From positions 62,001-126,000 of the forward strand of contig CAZVJF010000004.1 of NCBI GenBank assembly GCA_964627445.1: a DNA stretch of 64,000 nucleotides, read 5' to 3'. Shown piece after piece: positions 18,729-26,814 of this stretch. The notes beneath the pieces are model-generated. The model ran no database searches. It saw nothing but the letters and a program-made list of their open reading frames with translations, and was not told the DNA's origin. Positions within the stretch are counted from its first letter, which is position 1. Each line of letters starts with the position of its first letter. The position numbers and the translations under genes were made by a program. Source of the DNA: Luteibaculum sp964627445. GTDB taxonomy: Bacteria > Bacteroidota > Bacteroidia > Flavobacteriales_D > Luteibaculaceae.

Positions 18729-20018
18729 TTAATCGTCCTGCTTTACCAAAAGCCGCACCAATTCTATCTTTGTATTGCTTGCTTCCTCTACCATGATGAG
18801 AAAGTTGGGGATCTGTATGCGGTTGCCTTTCTTGGGTATTTCCCCCAACTCAAAGAGCACTAATCCGGCCAGCGTGTCGTAATCTTCCGATTCTGGTAAT
18901 TCCAACCGGAATTTTTCATTGATCTCATCAATTTCGCAGCGGCCCGAGAATAAATACTCATCGTTTGAGATCTTTATCTCGGTGAGCTCATCTTCATCGT
19001 GCTCGTCTTCTATTTCTCCAACAATTTCCTCAATAACATCTTCAATGGTAAGCATGCCACTGGTGCCTCCAAACTCGTCTACCACTACGGCAATACCAAT
19101 TTTGGTTTCTATAAATTGCTTTAGAACCTCTTGGATGTTTTTGCTCTCCGGTACAATAAATACATTGCGCATAATGGCTTTGATGCTGTCGGGTTTCGCA
19201 AAAAGATCGAAGCTGTGCACGTAGCCAATGATGTTATCAATGCTATCGCGGTAAATAAGAATTTTACTAAGCTTGGATTCCACAAAGTTTTCGCGCAAAC
19301 TTTCTAGTGGAGACTCCAACTCCAAAGCAAGGATCTCATTCCGGGGAATCATACAATCGCGGGCCTTGCTTTTAGAGAAGTCTAACGCGTTTTGAAAGAT
19401 TTGAATCTCGTGCCCTACATCGTCTTTATCATGACCGCCTGTAAGCACCTCTTTTACGTAATGGTCCAAATCTACCTTGCCGAAAGTAGATTCTCCCTCG
19501 GCATTCAACCCTACCCCAAACACTCGCTTAAGTAAAAATTCACTAAACCCCACCGTTATGATCATCGGTAGCCACAGCACAAAAAACACCATAACCAAAG
19601 GCACGGCAAAGAGTGTTAGCGACAAATTGGGCTGTGCTGAGAATAAAACTTTTGGCAGAAACTCCGCAGTAACAAGAATTACCAAGGTGGAAATGCAGGT
19701 CTCTAGAAGGAGCGAAGTGATACCATCATCGGCTAAGCCCAACCAGCCATTTAGGGCGGGCGAAAGTATGCCTCCCATCTGAATACCAAAGATAACTAAG
19801 GCCACATTGTTCCCTACCAGCATAGCACCGATAAACTGGGAAGGGCGCTTAAATAGAAAAGCAAGAATCTTACCCGACAAGGTCCCTTGTTTGTTGTCGA
19901 GCTCAATTTTTAAACGGTTGGCAGAAACAAAGGCAATCTCGGATCCGGAGAAAAAAGCCGATGCCAAAATGGTGCAGATAATTATAAAGAGACTGACCAG
20001 GGGATCGTCTGGGTCCAT
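18729..20018 (-). CDS. CNNM/CorC-HlyC family membrane protein with CBS domains
   Basis: 429 residues: CNNM (DUF21) domain with three to four membrane segments at 1-180 (FFSGSEIAFVSANRLKIEL is the family signature), then two CBS motifs (about 200-330, CMIPRNEILALELESPLESL and GIAVVVDEFGGTSGMLTIEDVIEEIVGEIEDE) and a C-terminal CorC_HlyC domain (about 345-429). Members take part in magnesium or other cation efflux and are often mislabelled hemolysins. Flavobacterial GldE is related, but the neighbours here (lptC and ppiD) are those of the housekeeping paralogue and not the gld operon. Confidence 0.92.
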   Translation of the reverse strand: MDPDDPLVSLFIIICTILASAFFSGSEIAFVSANRLKIELDNKQGTLSGKILAFLFKRPSQFIGAMLVGNNVALVIFGIQMGGILSPALNGWLGLADDGITSLLLETCISTLVILVTAEFLPKVLFSAQPNLSLTLFAVPLVMVFFVLWLPMIITVGFSEFLLKRVFGVGLNAEGESTFGKVDLDHYVKEVLTGGHDKDDVGHEIQIFQNALDFSKSKARDCMIPRNEILALELESPLESLRENFVESKLSKILIYRDSIDNIIGYVHSFDLFAKPDSIKAIMRNVFIVPESKNIQEVLKQFIETKIGIAVVVDEFGGTSGMLTIEDVIEEIVGEIEDEHDEDELTEIKISNDEYLFSGRCEIDEINEKFRLELPESEDYDTLAGLVLFELGEIPKKGNRIQIPNFLIMVEEASNTKIELVRLLVKQDD

Positions 20019-20057
20019 GTAGTAATGATGGTTAGCGGTCTAAAAATACAATTTTTG

Positions 20058-20246
20058 CTATTCATAGTGACGTTTACGGAAACGTCTGCGCATATAATAG
20101 AGCAGCAACGTAAAGGATGCAAAGACCAAAAGCATCCAGTCGGTTTCGCCCACTTGATACCAGCCGTATACAAAACGGAGTGTACAAATAATACTGAGCG
20201 CTAGCATAAAGCGCTCCATAATTAAATGGTAATATTTTCCTTTCAT
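20058..20246 (-). CDS. Small two-helix membrane protein between lptC and the CNNM gene
   Basis: 62 residues with two hydrophobic segments (about 10-27 and 35-50) and a strongly basic end, YYMRRRFRKRH, consistent with a small inner-membrane protein having both ends in the cytoplasm. Its start overlaps the lptC stop by 4 bases, arguing for real coding and coupled translation. No function is recognised. Confidence 0.72.
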   Translation of the reverse strand: MKGKYYHLIMERFMLALSIICTLRFVYGWYQVGETDWMLLVFASFTLLLYYMRRRFRKRHYE

Positions 20247-20794
20247 TCTTCTACTGCGATATTACCCGTTATATTTTGAATTTCGTAATCGGCAAAATTC
20301 TCAGTGGCTCGCAAGCCTTTCCCATAAATAACCCCAGTTGGTTGGGTTATTTTTACAAATTCCTGAGTTACAAAGATTCCGCTATCCTGGTACCAAACTA
20401 GTCGCTCGGTATTTAATTGCTCGCCTTTGATGTTTTTCACCACCACATCTTTTTCTGCAATAACTACATTTCGATTTTGCAACCAGAGTGCATACTGCGA
20501 CTCCATCTCCGAATCCACAGCGCCCGTATCATTGTAAAAAGTGGCATACACTCCTTTTGGCATCAATGTCCAGCTGCTATCTTCTCTTTTGTAGCGCTGA
20601 ATATGGGCAGCGCGCAATACCGATTCTAAATCGCCTTCCTCGGTATATATAATTTCGGTATCAAAGCTTTCGGCAAAGGGTACCAGCTCATCTGAGGCTA
20701 CTTTATTCACCTCCTCATAGGTATTGCTGCACGAAAAAAGCACAGTTACAACCAGTGCAACTGTGCTTTTGCGTATGATATCTGTAAGTTTCAT
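20243..20794 (-). CDS. lptC: LptC-like LPS export periplasmic protein
   Basis: LptC anchors the LPS bridge at the inner membrane and hands LPS from LptBFG to LptA. 183 residues with a lipoprotein-like signal (VVTVLFSCSN) rather than the plain membrane anchor of E. coli LptC, followed by the beta-jellyroll pattern (ARAAHIQRYKREDSSWTLMPKGVYATFYND, and a late LNTERLVWYQDSGIFVTQEFVKITQPTGVIYGKGL-type region whose GKGL turn is characteristic). The position between TPR and CNNM genes is the usual one for lptC in this phylum. Confidence 0.85.
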   Translation of the reverse strand: MKLTDIIRKSTVALVVTVLFSCSNTYEEVNKVASDELVPFAESFDTEIIYTEEGDLESVLRAAHIQRYKREDSSWTLMPKGVYATFYNDTGAVDSEMESQYALWLQNRNVVIAEKDVVVKNIKGEQLNTERLVWYQDSGIFVTQEFVKITQPTGVIYGKGLRATENFADYEIQNITGNIAVEE

Positions 20795-20801
20795 GAAGGG
20801 A

Positions 20802-22142
20802 TTACAAGCGAGGCATCACTTCTTGGTTTATCCAACAACCAATTTTAACCGGCTCTTTTTTCGCATTTCCAGATCCATCTACCATAGAGTATTGGAACAT
20901 GAGCTTTTTGTCTGGAAACCGTGCCGAGTAGCTTCCAATTTTGCTGTTTGCCGAGCTCGCCACATCTGGGTCTACGCTTTTTGCTTTTTGGTAGTAGTCT
21001 ACTGCCAACCAATACACCGCTTTGGTTTCAAATTCATTCCCTCCGCAAGAGCTTGCGCTACCTGCAATGGCATCACCAATAAGCATATACGCTTTACCGC
21101 TGTTTCCATTAATTTCCAATGCTTTTCTGGCGTAAGTATTGGCGGTTGCATTTTGCCCAATAGCGGCTGCAGCTCCTCCAGCAGCTAAGTAGTAACTCTC
21201 CAGCTCGGTGTTATCCTCGGGAGATAACTCAATCGCTTTCTTAAAGTAAGTAAGAGATTCTCCATACTTCGCTTGCTTTAATAGCGCTACCCCTAAGGTA
21301 TATGAAGACTCGTGAGAAGGCTCTATTTCGTTAAGCTTCTTAGCGATCTTAATGAAGGTCTCCGACTCGGTACACTCGCGCTTGGTCATAATCTTAGCCA
21401 GCTTTTTAATATTCTCGGGGTCGTTTGGAGCTTCTTCAAATTTCTTTTTTGCAAGTGGATTAATATCCTCGCACTGCGCTATCAGTACAAAGTATTCGTT
21501 AATGTTATCCTTTGCTTTGTCGTAATACTTGTAGTAAGCTTCCTTAGTTTTAGAACGCCCTTGATCGATGTACTCAGAGATTACTAAGTATTCGGTTAAC
21601 AGGTCTTCGCGCTCAATTTCTCCGTTCTTAAACGCCTCAAACATAGTTCTGTAGTATATGTCTAGAACTCCCGGTTGGGTGCGCTCTTTTGAAATTTCCA
21701 CAGCTTCCTTGAGCACTTTGTACGCCTTTAGTGGCTGGTTACTGCGGTACTTAAACATTTGTGTACCCTTGTAACCCAGTACTTTGCCTTTTTCACCAAA
21801 GTGTACAATACGCTTATCATAAACGGCCAACAATGAATCTAGAAAAGCATTCTGCTCTGCACCATCATCGCTGTTTTTAATTTTGTACGCGTAAAAATCT
21901 ACACCATCGGTGTACAATGTTTTTGCCGCTTTTGGGCATATATCGTAAGCCGTTCTCCAAGGGTCAAAGGCGTCATCAATATTCTTTTGATCACGGAACT
22001 CGCGATACAACGACAGCGCTTTTAAGCACTCCTCGCGAATTTCCGGAGTTTCTCCGTACTTCGGATCGTCTGTTGCTTGCGCAAACACACCGGTTAATCC
22101 GGCTATCAATAAGGTAAAGGTGGCTATTACTTTATTTTTCAT
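20802..22142 (-). CDS. Exported tetratricopeptide-repeat protein
   Basis: 446 residues with a cleavable signal (MKNKVIATFTLLIAGLTGVFAQ). An N-terminal helical region reports DPWRTAYDICPKAAKTLYTDGVDFY, and clear TPR units lie at about 285-370 (SSYTLGVALLKQAKYGESLTYFKKAIELSPED, NTYARKALEINGNSGKAYMLIGDAI). It probably acts in the periplasm as a scaffold for envelope assembly, given its neighbours (an outer-membrane protein on one side and LptC on the other). The precise partner is unknown. Confidence 0.85.
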   Translation of the reverse strand: MKNKVIATFTLLIAGLTGVFAQATDDPKYGETPEIREECLKALSLYREFRDQKNIDDAFDPWRTAYDICPKAAKTLYTDGVDFYAYKIKNSDDGAEQNAFLDSLLAVYDKRIVHFGEKGKVLGYKGTQMFKYRSNQPLKAYKVLKEAVEISKERTQPGVLDIYYRTMFEAFKNGEIEREDLLTEYLVISEYIDQGRSKTKEAYYKYYDKAKDNINEYFVLIAQCEDINPLAKKKFEEAPNDPENIKKLAKIMTKRECTESETFIKIAKKLNEIEPSHESSYTLGVALLKQAKYGESLTYFKKAIELSPEDNTELESYYLAAGGAAAAIGQNATANTYARKALEINGNSGKAYMLIGDAIAGSASSCGGNEFETKAVYWLAVDYYQKAKSVDPDVASSANSKIGSYSARFPDKKLMFQYSMVDGSGNAKKEPVKIGCWINQEVMPRL

Positions 22143-22143
22143 T

Positions 22144-23478
22144 TTAATCGTATTTCCTTTTGTAAAACCAGCGGTCTATAAAGTTTGGACACAAACTGAC
22201 GCCAAAGATAAACTGCGTATTTTGCTCCTGTATTAAATTTTGCGAAAGGTCTCCCCGTACGCTGTAGGTCATTCCCATTTGCACAGAACTGTACGAGCGG
22301 CTCTTTCTAAACGGTATACTGATACCAAAACTTGTGCCAATCTCTTTTAGTTCGCTCCCGTTGTAGGTAATAAAGTCGTTGGTAGACCACGCTCCAGCGC
22401 TGTAGGTCATAAATTTCCAAATGGGTTCATTGAACAGAATGTTCTTGTTCGGGGTGTACTGCAGTCCCAAAGAAACCCGCTGGTAGTTGCTAAAATTCCC
22501 ATCAAAAACGTCCAAGCTCACTTCCTGGCTAAACTGCGACCAATCTTGTCGTTGGTAGTCGATACCCAATTGAAATCCATCCCAAAATGTAATGGACGCC
22601 CCCAGCCCAATTCTTGCCGGTAAAGTAGCGGTATTCTCGCTGGTATTGGAAAACTGGATCGTGTCCTCTCCTGCATCAACGCCTGTTAAACTGCGTTGGA
22701 ACGTGTAGGAGAAAATTTCCTGATCTCCAGATAGTTTCACAGCAGGCTTGTAAAAACCACCTACAGAAACCCGCAACGATTTGTTGGGGTTTGGATAAAA
22801 ACGAAACAAACCGTGCAAGGCTACGGTAGAACCCTGCAAATTGGCCGTAAGTTCGTTACGTATGCCATAACCCGTTTCATCCAACGCTGGTGTGTACAAG
22901 ATTCTTAGTTGCTCCGTTGGACCAAAGAAGTGTTCAAACTGTGCACCGAGAACCAAATCTAGAGAGTCATCGGTATTGTAGATATCGTAAACCACTCCAA
23001 GAAATGCATTGCGCAATCCTCCGTTTCCACGATAAGTCGCATTCACGTCAATACTGTCTGCTATTGCCCTCGTTTGGGTAGTAGTAATGTTGTAACTGGC
23101 GTTGGTAAATGGGCGAAGACCAAATTGAAAACCAAATTTCCGGGCCACCGGAAAAGCCATGGAAAACGAGCGCATTCCCGAGAAACTTTGGTTTTGCTCA
23201 AAACCGCTGCCCACAATGTTTTTCCGAATGGAACCCCCATTGACATTAAACACGGGAGCGTCTTGAAAAACGGTAAAACTTGGGTTTAATAAATTGGCTT
23301 CGTTGGTTTGACCCATTGCAATTCCAGTACCCCCTACCATCATGTCGCTGGTGCTTCCTAAGAACTCTAGGTCGCCCAATCCGTACCTTCCAAACAAGCT
23401 TTCTTTGGCATTTTGGGCATGTACGCTGGTAGCAACAATAAAGGTGATTCCTACTAAAATTGCCTTAATGTTAGGCAT
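22144..23478 (-). CDS. Outer-membrane beta-barrel protein, unknown function
   Basis: 444 residues, signal peptide ending VHAQ, then alternating beta-strand pattern throughout with repeated aromatic strand ends, e.g. FSMAFPVARKFGFQFGLRPF and MSIPFRKSRSYSSVQMGMTYS-like strands. The early GGTGIAMGQTNEANLLNPS segment resembles the N-terminus of FadL/PorV-type barrels of the phylum. It ends YKRKYD. It lies in the conserved block with coaX upstream (8-base overlap) and the TPR protein downstream (1-base gap), suggesting tight co-expression. Substrate or role is unknown. Confidence 0.82.
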   Translation of the reverse strand: MPNIKAILVGITFIVATSVHAQNAKESLFGRYGLGDLEFLGSTSDMMVGGTGIAMGQTNEANLLNPSFTVFQDAPVFNVNGGSIRKNIVGSGFEQNQSFSGMRSFSMAFPVARKFGFQFGLRPFTNASYNITTTQTRAIADSIDVNATYRGNGGLRNAFLGVVYDIYNTDDSLDLVLGAQFEHFFGPTEQLRILYTPALDETGYGIRNELTANLQGSTVALHGLFRFYPNPNKSLRVSVGGFYKPAVKLSGDQEIFSYTFQRSLTGVDAGEDTIQFSNTSENTATLPARIGLGASITFWDGFQLGIDYQRQDWSQFSQEVSLDVFDGNFSNYQRVSLGLQYTPNKNILFNEPIWKFMTYSAGAWSTNDFITYNGSELKEIGTSFGISIPFRKSRSYSSVQMGMTYSVRGDLSQNLIQEQNTQFIFGVSLCPNFIDRWFYKRKYD

Positions 23479-24178
23479 ATTGGTGTTTGTAGATGTTATA
23501 AATACCCTGTAGGGTTAAATTCGGGTGCGCAAAGATGTTACTTTTTAAGCCCTTTTGCAACGCAGCCGCATCGCCACCGGTTATAACTGCATTTCCAAGC
23601 GGATATTGCCTTTTAAAAAGCGCCACAAAATGATCTATTTCTGCAATGACTCCGTGGTATGCAGCGCCTTGCATATTATCTGCTGTGTTGGTAAACGGAA
23701 ACGCAGCTTCTGGAACTTTAACATTTAACCGCGGAAGCAATTGGGTTTGTTGATGCATTGCACGAAGGCGCATGGCCAACCCGGGGCTTATAGCACCTCC
23801 AACAAAGGTTTTTTCGGCCACCACATCATAAGTAATGCAGGTACCAGCATCTATGACCATGGTGGCTTCCTGGCGATGAAATACCGCGCACGCATTGGCA
23901 ATACGGTCGGCTCCTACATCGGCAGGCTGCTGGTATTTTATCTGTATGGGAAGTGGTTTTTTATAGTCAATATGGATCCAGTTGGGATGGATATCGGGTA
24001 GGAGCATGCCCCCAACATTGGAGACCACCACCTGTTCTGGCGTTTCACTGGCAACAATATTCGCTATGTCAGCCGCAACATCCTCACTAAAATTCCAGGT
24101 TTTAGTTCGTGCATCCGCCTCAAACAAACCCACCTTACAGCGGGTATTTCCCAAGTCAACAACCAGTATTTTAGCCAT
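23471..24178 (-). CDS. coaX: Type III pantothenate kinase
   Basis: ATP-dependent phosphorylation of pantothenate, first step of coenzyme A synthesis. 235 residues from the ATG at 24178 (the frame has a TTG six bases upstream). ASKHA-fold motifs: phosphate-1 VVDLGNTRCKVGLF at the N-terminus, PADVGADRIANACA (about 95-108), TMVIDAGTCITYDVV (about 115-130) with the catalytic aspartate region, and GGAISPGLAMR. Standard length. First gene of the minus-strand envelope block. Confidence 0.95.
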   Translation of the reverse strand: MAKILVVDLGNTRCKVGLFEADARTKTWNFSEDVAADIANIVASETPEQVVVSNVGGMLLPDIHPNWIHIDYKKPLPIQIKYQQPADVGADRIANACAVFHRQEATMVIDAGTCITYDVVAEKTFVGGAISPGLAMRLRAMHQQTQLLPRLNVKVPEAAFPFTNTADNMQGAAYHGVIAEIDHFVALFKRQYPLGNAVITGGDAAALQKGLKSNIFAHPNLTLQGIYNIYKHQYA

Positions 24179-24217
24179 GCCCAAAATTAATGCAAGAAAA
24201 TTTCTGCACTTTTATTT

Positions 24218-24245
24218 TTGCAATTCCTTTTTTTTTCGACATTTG
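24218..24245 (+). promoter_or_regulatory. Candidate promoter of tRNA-Phe
   Basis: TTG at 24218-24220, a 17-base spacer and GACATTTG (24238-24245), one base off TAnnTTTG. It is 26 bases upstream of the mature tRNA. By-eye match only. Confidence 0.35.
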
Positions 24246-24271
24246 CACACCCGTTTTCACGGGAGCTTTTT

Positions 24272-24344
24272 GGGACGATAGCTCAGTAGGTAGAGCAAAG
24301 GACTGAAAATCCTTGTGTCGGCAGTTCGATCCTGCCTCGTCCCA
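24272..24344 (+). tRNA. tRNA-Phe (GAA)
   Basis: 73 bases folding as a complete cloverleaf: acceptor GGGACGA/TCGTCCC, D-arm GCTC/GAGC, anticodon stem AAGGA/TCCTT with loop CTGAAAA (anticodon GAA), and T-arm GGCAG/CTGCC with TTCGATC. Discriminator base A; the CCA end is not encoded. A terminator hairpin begins immediately after the 3' end. Confidence 0.97.
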
Positions 24345-24345
24345 C

Positions 24346-24373
24346 AACCCCGACCACATGGTCGGGGTTTTTT
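24346..24373 (+). terminator. Terminator between tRNA-Phe and the histidine kinase
   Basis: CCCCGACC (24348-24355), loop ACAT, GGTCGGGG (24360-24367) and six Ts. The perfect 8-bp GC-rich stem makes it strong. The T run ends only 5 bases before the kinase ATG. Confidence 0.9.
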
Positions 24374-24378
24374 GTTTT

Positions 24379-25314
24379 ATGCAACAAGACAAACTCAAAC
24401 GCTCTTATTTCCTTTTTGGGCTTTTATTTATTTACGTAATAGCCCAGTTTGTTTGGTGGGGTAACCTACTCTACCGCCAGGCAGGCGATATAGCCGCCAT
24501 GCGCAATGCCCAAGAAGGCGAAGCGGTATTGCGACAAACACGCTACATGCTCTATGGCGAGGGGGCTGTTTTTGTTACCATTCTGATTGTGTTACTGATA
24601 CTTGCGTTTCGTAGCATTAGTAAGGAGTTGTCCCTGGTATTGCGCCAAAAAAACTTTTTACTCTCGGTATCGCACGAGCTAAAAACTCCATTGAGCACCA
24701 GCCGCACTATCATTCAAACCTTGCTAAAGCGCGACCTTGCAGCAGCCCAACAAAAGCAGTTCTTAGAAACCCTTTTGGCCGAAAACCATCGCTTTTCAGA
24801 TTTGGTAAACAATGTATTCTTGGCACAGCGGCTAGAAACGGGCAAATTTACCGTAGAACGCAAGGAAGAAAACTTTAGCAAATTCTTGGAAGACCACCTG
24901 TACCAATGGCAAGAGATCTCTGCGCCCAATGTAACCCTAACCACAAATATTGAGGCAGATATCTTCCTCACCTTCGACCCTGCCGCTATGGAAACGGTGA
25001 TGCACAATCTTCTGAGCAACGCGCAAAAATACAGCGAAGGAAATGGCACGATAGAGGTAGCTCTGTTGCGCAAAGAACAAGCGTGCGAGCTGCAGGTAAG
25101 CGACAACGGTATTGGTATTCCCAAAGAGGAGCAAGATAATATATTTAAGCTCTTTTACCGTTTAGAAAACGAAGAAACTAGAAAAACTAAGGGCACCGGA
25201 TTGGGACTGTATCTTACCCATAACATTGTGAAAGAGCACGGAGGAAAAATAACCGTGAACAGCATCCCCGGAAAAGGAAGTACCTTTGTAATACGCTTTA
25301 AAAATCCAGCATGA
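24379..25314 (+). CDS. Small sensor histidine kinase (orphan)
   Basis: 311 residues from the ATG at 24379; the frame extends back to 24313, but that part lies in tRNA-Phe. Two membrane segments (about 10-27 and 62-79) enclose only about 35 periplasmic residues, so there is no sizeable sensor domain. HisKA with phospho-acceptor H99 in SVSHELKTPLS, then HATPase_c with N box HNLLSNAQKYSE, G1 DNGIGIP, F box LFYRLENEETR and G2 GTGLGLYL: all catalytic boxes are intact. No response regulator is adjacent. The stop overlaps the start of gpmI by 4 bases. Confidence 0.93.
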   Translation: MQQDKLKRSYFLFGLLFIYVIAQFVWWGNLLYRQAGDIAAMRNAQEGEAVLRQTRYMLYGEGAVFVTILIVLLILAFRSISKELSLVLRQKNFLLSVSHELKTPLSTSRTIIQTLLKRDLAAAQQKQFLETLLAENHRFSDLVNNVFLAQRLETGKFTVERKEENFSKFLEDHLYQWQEISAPNVTLTTNIEADIFLTFDPAAMETVMHNLLSNAQKYSEGNGTIEVALLRKEQACELQVSDNGIGIPKEEQDNIFKLFYRLENEETRKTKGTGLGLYLTHNIVKEHGGKITVNSIPGKGSTFVIRFKNPA

Positions 25315-26810
25315 GTAACAAATGCCTATTGGTAATTTTAGACGGATGGGGCTATGGTAAAGGAGATCATACAGATGCCATTGCCAATGCCAACACCACT
25401 TTTTTTGATAGCCTCCGATCTAAATACCCCAACGCTTCTTTACTAACCGATGGAGAAAACGTGGGCCTGCCAAAAGGTCAAATGGGTAACTCTGAAGTAG
25501 GGCACCTAAACATTGGCGCAGGCCGGGTGGTTTACCAAGATCTGGTTAAAATTAACAAGGCCATTGAGGATGGCAGTTTCTACGAAAACCAAGCCCTTAA
25601 AGACGCTATAGCGCATGCCAAAAATTCGGGAGGAAGGCTCCATGCTTTTGGATTGGCCTCTCCTGGTGGTGTTCACGCACACCAAGACCATTTAGTAGCG
25701 CTGTGTAAGGCCGCCTCCGCAGAAGAAGTTACCACACACATCCACCTGTTTAGCGATGGCCGAGATGCGGACCCACAAAGCGGGAAAGGCTATTGGGAGC
25801 AATTGCGGTTGGATATCAAAGGCTTAAAAACTAAAGTATGTTCCTTGGTAGGAAGGTACTACGCCATGGACCGCGATAAACGCTGGGAGCGTATTCAAAA
25901 AGCCTACAATTTGCTTACTGCGGGTACTGGGGAATCTTACGAATCCCCAACCGAGGCATTTGAACAACAATATGAGGCTGGAACTACCGATGAATTTATC
26001 ACACCGGCATTATTTCCAGAATTTACCCCGATTGCAGAAAATGACGTTGTGGTTTGCTTCAACTACCGCACCGACCGTTGCCGCGAAATCACCATGGCGT
26101 TGACCCAGCAAGACATGCCCGAGCACGGCATGAAAACGCTGCCATTGCACTACACCACCTTTACACGCTACGATGCCTCTTTTACCGGGGTGAACGTCAT
26201 ATTTGAAAAAGATGACCTTAAGGACACTTTGGGTGAAACCGTAAGCAAAGCGGGCAAAACCCAATTGCGTGCGGCCGAAACGGAAAAATATCCCCACGTC
26301 ACCTTCTTTTTTTCGGGAGGAAGGGAAGCTGTTTTTGAAGGAGAGGATCGCATTATGGTAAACAGCCCTAAAGTGGCTACCTACGACTTGCAACCCGAAA
26401 TGAGCGCCTTTGAGCTTACCGATAAGGTAAACCAACACCTACAAGAGCACCAACCCGATTTTGTGTGTTTAAATTTTGCCAACCCAGACATGGTTGGACA
26501 TACCGGTGTTTTTAATGCCATTGTAAAGGCGGTAGAAACTACAGACCGCTGTTTGGAAAGTGTTTGTAGAACGGCCAAAGAACTCGATTACAACGTGGTA
26601 GTAATTGCAGACCACGGCAATGCCGACCAAGCATTGAACGAAGACGGAACCAGCAACACGGCCCATTCATTAAACCCCGTCCCATTAATCGTTTACGGAA
26701 AAGAAATTGGCGAATTGCAAGACGGTATTTTAGCCGATGTGGCCCCTACCATTTTAAAGTTGATGGACGTACCCCAGCCCGAAGCCATGACGGGCAAGGC
26801 ACTATTTTAA
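25311..26810 (+). CDS. gpmI: 2,3-bisphosphoglycerate-independent phosphoglycerate mutase
   Basis: Interconverts 3- and 2-phosphoglycerate in glycolysis and gluconeogenesis; binuclear Mn enzyme of the alkaline phosphatase superfamily. 499 residues, slightly shorter than the usual 510. Metal site motif ILDGWGYG at the N-terminus; the phosphoserine nucleophile is Ser61 in GQMGNSEVGHLNIGAGR; YYAMDRDKRWER and DHGNAD metal-binding motifs are present. Translation is coupled to the upstream histidine kinase by an ATGA overlap. It converges on the next gene, with 4 bases between. Confidence 0.96.
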   Translation: MSNKCLLVILDGWGYGKGDHTDAIANANTTFFDSLRSKYPNASLLTDGENVGLPKGQMGNSEVGHLNIGAGRVVYQDLVKINKAIEDGSFYENQALKDAIAHAKNSGGRLHAFGLASPGGVHAHQDHLVALCKAASAEEVTTHIHLFSDGRDADPQSGKGYWEQLRLDIKGLKTKVCSLVGRYYAMDRDKRWERIQKAYNLLTAGTGESYESPTEAFEQQYEAGTTDEFITPALFPEFTPIAENDVVVCFNYRTDRCREITMALTQQDMPEHGMKTLPLHYTTFTRYDASFTGVNVIFEKDDLKDTLGETVSKAGKTQLRAAETEKYPHVTFFFSGGREAVFEGEDRIMVNSPKVATYDLQPEMSAFELTDKVNQHLQEHQPDFVCLNFANPDMVGHTGVFNAIVKAVETTDRCLESVCRTAKELDYNVVVIADHGNADQALNEDGTSNTAHSLNPVPLIVYGKEIGELQDGILADVAPTILKLMDVPQPEAMTGKALF

Positions 26811-26814
26811 AGGG

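Noticed and set aside
24313..24378. N-terminal extension of the histidine kinase
   Set aside because: It would begin inside tRNA-Phe and read through its terminator; ATG at 24379 gives a normal two-helix kinase.
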